A DNA stretch of 64,000 bases, taken from Acanthornis magna. Taxonomy: Eukaryota > Chordata > Aves > Passeriformes > Acanthizidae. The position numbers and the translations under genes are program-made. Of the stretch, positions 58,101 through 64,000 are shown piece after piece. The stretch is taken from contig JAWUZG010000056.1 in assembly GCA_036785705.1 (NCBI GenBank), positions 18,854,501 to 18,918,500 on the forward strand, in the 5' to 3' direction. The notes below the pieces were generated by a model. That model ran no database searches and had not been told where the DNA came from. It worked only from the letters and a program-made list of their open reading frames with translations. Each line of letters starts with the position of its first letter. Within the stretch, counting starts at the first letter, position 1.

Positions 58101-61100
58101 CCCATCCCTTGCTGCTCCAGAGCCCATCCCTTGCTGCTCCAGAGCCCATGGTTTGCTGCTCCAGAGCCCATCCTTTCCTGCTCCAGAGCCCACAGTTTGC
58201 TGCTGCTCCAGAGCCCATGGTTTGCTGCTCCAAAGCCCATCCCTTGCTGCTCCAGAGCCCATCCTTTCCTGCTCCAGAGCCCACGGTTTGCTGCTCCAGA
58301 GCCCATCCCTTGCTGCTCCAGAGCCCATGGTTTGCTGCTCCAGAGCCCATCCTGTGCTGCTCCAGAGCCCATCCCTTGCTGCTCCAGAGCCCATCCTCTG
58401 CTGCTCCAGAGCCTATCCTGTGCTGCTCCAGAGCCCATCCTGTGCTGCTCCAGAGCCCATCCTGTGCTGCTCCAGAGCCCATCCCTTGCTGCTCCAGAGC
58501 CCATCCTGTGCTGCTCCAGCGCCCATGGTTTGCTGCTCCAGAGCCTATCCTTTGCTGCTCCAGAGCCCATCCTGTGCTGCTCCAGAGCCCATCCTTTCCT
58601 GCTCCAGAGCCCATCCTCTGCTGCTCCAGAGCCCATCCCTTGCTGCTCCAGAGCCCATCCTTTCCTGCTCCAGAGCCCATCCTCTGCTGCTCCAGAGCCC
58701 ATCCCTTGCTGCTCCAGAGCCCATCCCTTGCTGCTCCAGAGCCCATCCTTTCCTGCTCCAGAGCCCATCCTCTGCTGCTCCAGAGCCCATCCCTTGCTGC
58801 TCCAGAGCCCATCCCCTGCTGCTCCAGAGCCTATCCTTTGCTGCTCCACACACTCACACAGGCACGAACAGCTCGCAAGGGGAAGAACTGTCAGCTATTA
58901 TCACAGATAACAAAGGACAGAAGTAACTAAATATCCATGTTCCAGATCTGACACCTAACGAGGGTTTTCTCTAATTGTTAGGTACAGGTGTGCACATCCC
59001 AGACTCAAATCCCCATCTCATGGCTGCAGGCCAAGGCAGTTCTGAGACTGAGATGAAGGAGAATTATTTCCTCCACAGCACCCAGGCTCTGAGATGTCTG
59101 TCCATATGAGAGAGTGAATGGATTTTGTGCACCCGAGCTGAGACCCTCCTGTCAGCTGAGCCTGATGGAGCTGCACGAGGACTTCCACAGCTCTGGTTCC
59201 TATCTGAACGTGGGCTATGCCAGCTGCAGCTCCAAGCCCTCCCTAACAGGGAATGTTTTAACAAAGAACTTTTATCCCTGTGACAGTGACAGGGGCTCAG
59301 GGTGCTCTGTGTGCAGCCAGGACACCAGAGAGTCACAAGATGGCTTGGCTTGGATGGGAAGGAACCCTAAAGCTCATCCTGTTCAAACCCCTGCCATGGC
59401 AGGGACACTTTCCACTGTCCCAGGCTGCTCCAAGGCCTGTCCAGCCTGGCCTGGGACACTGCCAGGGATCCAGGGGCAGCCACAGCTTCTCTGGGCACCT
59501 GTGCCAGGGCCTGCCACCCTCACAGTTTCATTAGAAAAGAAGTTCAGAACCCAGGTTCTTAATGTTGGATTTGGAATCACAGATGATGTTTTAAGTATCC
59601 GTGACAGTTTTATCATGTCATTAATAGAGATATTCAAGAGAATAATTTTCATAAGAAACAGGGAATCTCCATCCTTAGAGAGACACAAAACTTGCCTGGA
59701 CAAGGCTCTGAGCAGCTGGATCTAACTCCAGAGGCAGATCTGGCTCCAAGCTGGATCCACACTGCTGGGAGAGGGGCAGGGGGACTGCTCCAGGTGACCT
59801 TTAAGCAGTCCCTCCCAATCCAAAGTGTCCTACAATTCTAACAGAATTGCCTATGTGTCTGACAAGTGCTTTCAGCATCTGAGGACACCTGGTGACTTCC
59901 ACAAAGGTCAAGAGGTGCGAGGTCACACTTCACTTTTATTTGTGAGAAAATGGGAGAAGAGCTAAATCAAATTATGACGAGACTTTCAGAATAATAATTA
60001 TAAACAAAAAAAAAGTTAAATTAGCTCCAAAGCAGCTGCTGCTGATCCACATGTTCTCCAGAGACACACTGGCTGTGTCTGGGGCGTGACTGAAGTGCTG
60101 CTCACACTCCTGGAAATCCTGTTTTGCCACGATTAGCTCAGCCCTGCTCTCCCTGAGGTCAGTGAGAACCCCAACAGCCTCCCCCAGTGCAGAGCTGCCC
60201 TGGCTCAGAGCACAGCTGGAGATTAGGGAAGTGCCATGGCACTGCACGCACACCGAGGGATTCACTCACCTCCGTTCAGCTGACTTTTCCGCCGCACGCG
60301 CGAGGGCTGTTTGTTGGCCTTCTCTCCTGTCTGGGGTGTGGATGTGATCAAGTTGTTATCGATATCCCGATCAATCCGACTCCTTTTGGTGGGGTTTTCT
60401 CTTTCTTCCTTAAAATAGAAAAGAGGGAAAGAAGAAATGTACTGAACAGTGCCTCTTTTTCCACGGAACAGACCAGAGAATGTCATCTCCAGGAGAGAGT
60501 TCACCGAAGATCCTTTACTGCTCTCCTTCCAGATGCAGAACATGCAACTTGTGCCTGGCCAGCTGGGATTTAACATGAGTTTGAACTAAATCAAAGTATA
60601 GGGAAAGAAAACTGTACATGGAGCTGCTGTAGTAGAAAAGTTGTCTTTACAGCCAATCTATAAATATTTCAGTGCCGCAGAGGCTGGGAAATGCAGAGAC
60701 AAAGCAACTAAAATGACCTGAAACTTGAATTCTCTGCCTGTTAAAATACACAGGAGGTGAACTGCCCAACAACATCAAATGTGACAATCCATATCAGACA
60801 GTACAGGGCAAAACTGAGCTGTCAAAAATCCAAGGATTCTCCGTACCTGGAAGTAAGTGACTGCTCTTCCCTGCAGCACTCATGGGAATGAGACAGAAGC
60901 AAACAGTTTTGCACATTTTCTGTGCATGGCTCTATATGCAGGCGCATGTTTCTGACAGATTTCTTCCCCTTTTCCCCCAAAACACCGACTACAACTCAAT
61001 AAAATGTAAATCTGAAATCTAAAGCATGGTCATTGAGAGTACCCTGAAATGTGTGAGACAAGGCAAAATCAACCCAATTAAATAACAAAATAAATAACAA

Positions 61101-63829
61101 GGCCACAGACCATATAAAAGTTAATTAAAATTTTAATTTTAGAATTACAATATTACCTTGCTGGAGCAGCAGTTTCACATCTTTAAAAAGAATAGAGAAA
61201 ACACTCTGCATGCTCCAAAAAAACAGTAAATAGAAAATTTACTAAATTTAGAAAAATTAAGCTAAAGCCCCTGCTATAAAGCAGCTAAAGGAAATACGAG
61301 CATGGGAGATATTGGCAGCCCCAGCAGAAGACAGGAGAACACCACTGATCCCCAAAACCTCCTGCTTGAGCAATAACCTCGGTGAGAGCAGCCTGATTAC
61401 TAACAATAGAATTAGTCATATTGTATAGACCATAATCCATATATTGACAGAAAACAGATAAAACTGATCAACATTAAGGAAACTCATTTCCAGGTTATTT
61501 TGGAGAAAACAACCAGAGAAATTCATTAACTTGGAACAGTTGTCCCTTGGCCTCCATAAATAAGGTGTGCTCTCATTCTGCCCTATAGAGAACAAGCGTG
61601 GAGACATTACAAAAATTCCAGTGAAATCAGGAGAACTTGCTGATGGGACCAGAGGCAGGAAGACACCACTGCCTCTGGAGATCCCTCTGATCCTGCAGAA
61701 GAGGATCCAGCTCGGCAGGAAGCTCACACTGCTGTGCTCATGGTGTCCCAGGGAAGGGAATTCAGGTGAAATGGGATGAAATGTTACTGGGCTGCTTGGT
61801 TTATCCATGGAAAATGTTACTGCAGAGATGCAGAATTAAATATCCCCATTGTATGTATTTATAGAGCAATCTGTCGGGATTCTGACACTCCCCTCTCACC
61901 TGCGCCATAAGGGACACGAACATTTATCTGCTTTTAGGTGTTTCCAGAGGCCAGGGATGTGCTGAGGACTGGCCTGAACTGAGACTGGGAGGAACAGCAG
62001 ACATTTGAAGGCACGACCACATAAATGTGCCTGGGACAGAAACTGCCCAGACACGCCATGGGGACATTGGCTGCCATCAACCCACAGAACCCCAGGGACA
62101 ACTGAGACTCTCCCTCCCCACGGGCAAACTCCAGGGTATCCAGAGTGGTGCCACTGCCACGGCAGCCCCAGGACGAGCTGGGAAGTCAGCAGGCTCTGCA
62201 AGCTGGGCCAGCACAGCCCCTGGCACAGGAGAGGACATGGAAGGGAGCAGCACAAAAATCAGGGCATTTCATGGCAGCAAGCCTGACAAGAGAAAACAGA
62301 ATGGAAAGTAATTTCGGCATCGGGGAGAGGAAGAGAAGATGGGAAGGAAGGAAGTTCACAAAAATTTAAAGAGATGCAGAAAAGGAAAACCAGATATATT
62401 TTCCTTCTCTAAAAATTTCAACAAGAAATGTTTTGCTTAGATTTGAGTGCTCTGGTGCAGAGGTTTTGCAACCAAAATGCTGCACTGCTGAGATCCAATA
62501 CAGATGCTGATTGTACAATAGATCAGTTATCACAGTTTAATGAAAAACAAACTGCAAGTAAACTTAACCATTAATTTTTGCTGAGACATTTCTTTGTTAG
62601 TACTTCACTGTTTCTAGGACAGGTTGTTATGGTTTAACCTGTCATGAAAGTCAATTTCACTACATTTTTAACAATTCAAGAATAGACTGTTACATTAGTT
62701 GAAATTATTTGAACTTCAGCTTGTTACAAAGTTATTGTTTCAACACTTAGCTTAAACCCCAGGAAATACTTCTGAATTTACATCAGGTTTTTATTTATCA
62801 TGTAGCTGATCTGGAATACATTGTAAATTACTTATGCTGTCTTGGCTACTCTTCTTTCAAATTCGCAGTTACACAATGTCAGTATCTGAAGGGCTGGGAC
62901 AGAATGATGTGGGGTTTTTAACTGGCCTCCATTTAGAGAAAAAACACTGAAGCAATTGCAAGGTTACATTCAGCCTATCAAGGTTTTATATCTATATCTA
63001 TATATACGTGTATATGTATTTTTCAGCCTCAAATGTCCATGGAACACATGCAACAGGTGTTCACCTGTGCAGATCAGCAAAGCTCAGCTTGCTGCCTGGA
63101 CCAAGACGTGAGATTTCATATTTTTCCCCAACAGAATCTGGATGTGATGCTCCAAGCAGGGCAGTGCTCACTGCAGGAATCACTGAGCAGCTGCATCAAT
63201 TGGCACTGGGATTTGTGAGGCTTGACCTTCATTGATTAAATGACTCCTGAACAATTTTGAGTAAAATTGCCAGAAATAGTCAACAAGTTTACACTTACAG
63301 AGTGCCTTTTCTAAGTTGTTAGTATCAGTAACTCCTCAAATCTGGATTCAAGGAATCCTTAAAATAGAAATTAAGAATGCAGTGAATTTATTTGACATTT
63401 TTACAAAGGAACACCAGGTAATAAATCCTGTGATTTACTGGACTGTTAAATAAGTCTACAATTGACTCCTGAAGGGTTTCAAAGTCTGCTTTACCTGACA
63501 CAACTCACAGGCACTTGTTGCCTTCCAATTCTTTACGTTTTGCTTCCGCCACATGATTAATTCTTAACAGAACTGGTTTTCGATCAAATTTAAAGTGATT
63601 ATGACCCAATCAAAAGCAAAGCAAGGGCCCACAGCCGGCGTACCTTGGGTGTGCTTCCTTTAATGAACTTTTTGATTGAAGACAAGAGGCCCGTCTCATT
63701 TTTGGGTGGTTTTCCCCCGCCGCCAGGTAAGGGCTCCTCCACCTCCGAGTGTTTCCGCTTGGCCCGCAGCGCCCGCTGTGTGTGGAGCTGGTTGGACTGC
63801 TGCGAAGCTTTCCGTGTCCTCAGCCTCAT
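49200..63829 (-). CDS. CTDSPL2: CTD small phosphatase-like protein 2 (SCP4), 12 coding exons
   Basis: A nuclear FCP1/SCP-family phosphoserine phosphatase. Exons in transcript order: 63644-63829, 60270-60408, 56976-57125, 56316-56528, 54698-54776, 54326-54437, 53392-53478, 52461-52523, 52292-52371, 50073-50199, 49722-49817, 49200-49265. Total 1,398 nt, 465 residues (human 466), all phases consistent. The start is set at [14 protein letters not shown]; an in-frame ATG two codons earlier (63833-63835) is possible. The N-terminal half is basic, serine-rich and probably disordered ([33 protein letters not shown]). The catalytic DXDXT motif, D-L-D-E-T at residues 292-296, is split exactly between two exons (54326 and 53478). 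It is followed by [16 protein letters not shown], the acid and lysine block [13 protein letters not shown], and [13 protein letters not shown] with the Mg-binding aspartate. The upstream non-coding exon is outside the window. Confidence 0.97.
51109..51139. repeat. AGAGC pentanucleotide microsatellite, CTDSPL2 intron
   Basis: About six copies of AGAGC in the intron between the coding exons at 52,292 and 50,199. The rest of that 2.1-kb intron shows nothing recognisable. Confidence 0.88.
55480..56305. repeat. 28-bp minisatellite beside the donor of the exon at 56316-56528, CTDSPL2
   Basis: The core unit contains CCCCATGGCACAGGTGCCAG and ACTCCCTG, period 28 bp. Longer copies include a GCAGCACCCCTCCCGCC insert. 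The array comes within about 10 bp of the GTAAGG donor (reverse of 56,310-56,315). Open frames up to 390 codons on both strands are by-products. Confidence 0.95.
57466..58852. repeat. 22-bp CTGCTCCAGAGCCCATCCTG minisatellite, CTDSPL2 intron
   Basis: About 63 copies with variation confined to the last 5-6 bases (CCTGTG, CCTTTC, CCCTTG, GGTTTG). 66 nt is three units, so each frame repeats every 22 codons and all stay open, giving apparent ORFs of about 500 codons in five of the six frames. It lies about 340 bp upstream (in transcript sense) of the exon at 56976-57125. Confidence 0.97.
59330..59525 (-). mobile_element. CR1 LINE 3' end, antisense on the + strand, CTDSPL2 intron
   Basis: Contains AGTCACAAGATGGCTTGGCT, CCCTGCCATGGCAGGGACAC, CAGGCTGCTCCAAGGCCTGT, GGGATCCAGGGGCAGCCACA and TGCCAGGGCCTGCCACCCTC. 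It is in the same sense as CTDSPL2 transcription. Confidence 0.92.
59695..59841 (+). mobile_element. Diverged CR1 3' end, sense, CTDSPL2 intron
   Basis: GGACAAGGCTCTGAGCAGCT near the start and TTTAAGCAGTCCCTCCCAAT, then CCAAAGTGTCCTACAATTCT, at the end. The last is a decayed CR1 terminus. Inverted relative to the copy 170 bp to its left. Confidence 0.7.
60409..63643 (-). other. CTDSPL2: CTDSPL2 first coding intron, 3.2 kb, nothing recognised
   Basis: No exon, minisatellite or clear transposon was found. Composition is AT-rich and unique-looking. A short TATA/CTATAT microsatellite lies at about 62,988-63,018. Confidence 0.6.
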
Positions 63830-63852
63830 CTTCATGGGTACCACATGGAAAG
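63830..63852 (-). promoter_or_regulatory. CTDSPL2: CTDSPL2 5'UTR part of exon 2 with a 4-codon uORF
   Basis: The exon begins after TTTTATAG (acceptor AG at 63853-63854). Its 23-nt leader part contains ATG TGG TAC CCA TGA (63832-63846). The TGA of this uORF overlaps the ATG at 63833-63835 as ATGA, two codons before the conserved start. Confidence 0.65.
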
Positions 63853-64000
63853 CTATAAAAGGAAAAACCAGGAATACTCTCTCATTGAGGAAATGTATGA
63901 AGCTGCAGTCGTGAACGCGAGGATTACATAACGCTGGTGGTGCCGCTCGCAGCACACAGGAGCTATTTCAGGGAGAGCACCACGCTGCCAGAGAACAAAT

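Noticed and set aside
1..64000. tRNA, rRNA, retroviral or DNA-transposon remnants
   Set aside because: None was recognised by eye. Only CR1 tails and simple or tandem repeats could be supported; a RepeatMasker or tRNAscan run would be decisive.

Overview
This is a piece of a vertebrate nuclear genome, almost certainly a bird. It has short spliced exons with GT-AG junctions, many CR1 LINE tails of the avian kind, a CpG-island promoter and very GC-rich minisatellites. CR1 tails resembling those I know from songbirds suggest a passerine, but that is inference. Nothing here is bacterial, phage or viral.

Three conserved genes were recognised by translating exons and matching them to known vertebrate proteins. 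SPG11 (spatacsin) runs on the + strand from before the left edge to 33,997, with 40 coding exons; only the extreme N terminus is missing. EIF3J (eIF3 subunit j) lies on the - strand, stop at 35,501 and start codon at 43,328, with 8 coding exons. CTDSPL2 (a CTD small phosphatase-like enzyme, SCP4) lies on the - strand, stop at 49,200 and start codon at 63,829, with 12 coding exons; its 5' non-coding exon lies beyond the right edge. The summed exon lengths are 7,506, 756 and 1,398 nt. All are multiples of three and every junction phase agrees, which is a strong internal check. The order CTDSPL2-EIF3J-SPG11, with SPG11 opposed to the other two, is the order known from human 15q21. The genes are linked by ancestry rather than by a shared pathway: lysosome/AP-5 biology, translation initiation and phosphatase signalling respectively.

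Layout: 1-34,190 SPG11; 34,190-35,500 tail-to-tail junction and EIF3J 3'UTR; 35,501-43,328 EIF3J; 42,790-43,720 CpG-island promoter; 43,740-44,390 CCCGGG-type minisatellite; 44,393-47,300 intergenic DNA with nothing recognisable; 47,300-49,199 probable CTDSPL2 3'UTR; 49,200-63,829 CTDSPL2 coding exons and introns.

The unusual content is tandem repetition. More than ten minisatellites or local duplications occur, and most start or end within a few tens of bases of a splice site. One has amplified the acceptor and first codons of SPG11 exon 14. One has copied the exon 6 donor. One lies inside SPG11 exon 30 and adds about 113 residues of five-residue repeats to spatacsin. Because these repeats rarely contain stops, they create very long spurious ORFs on both strands, which I have not annotated as genes. 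I found no undescribed gene system; the repeat-splice-site relationship and the coding minisatellite are the observations most worth following.
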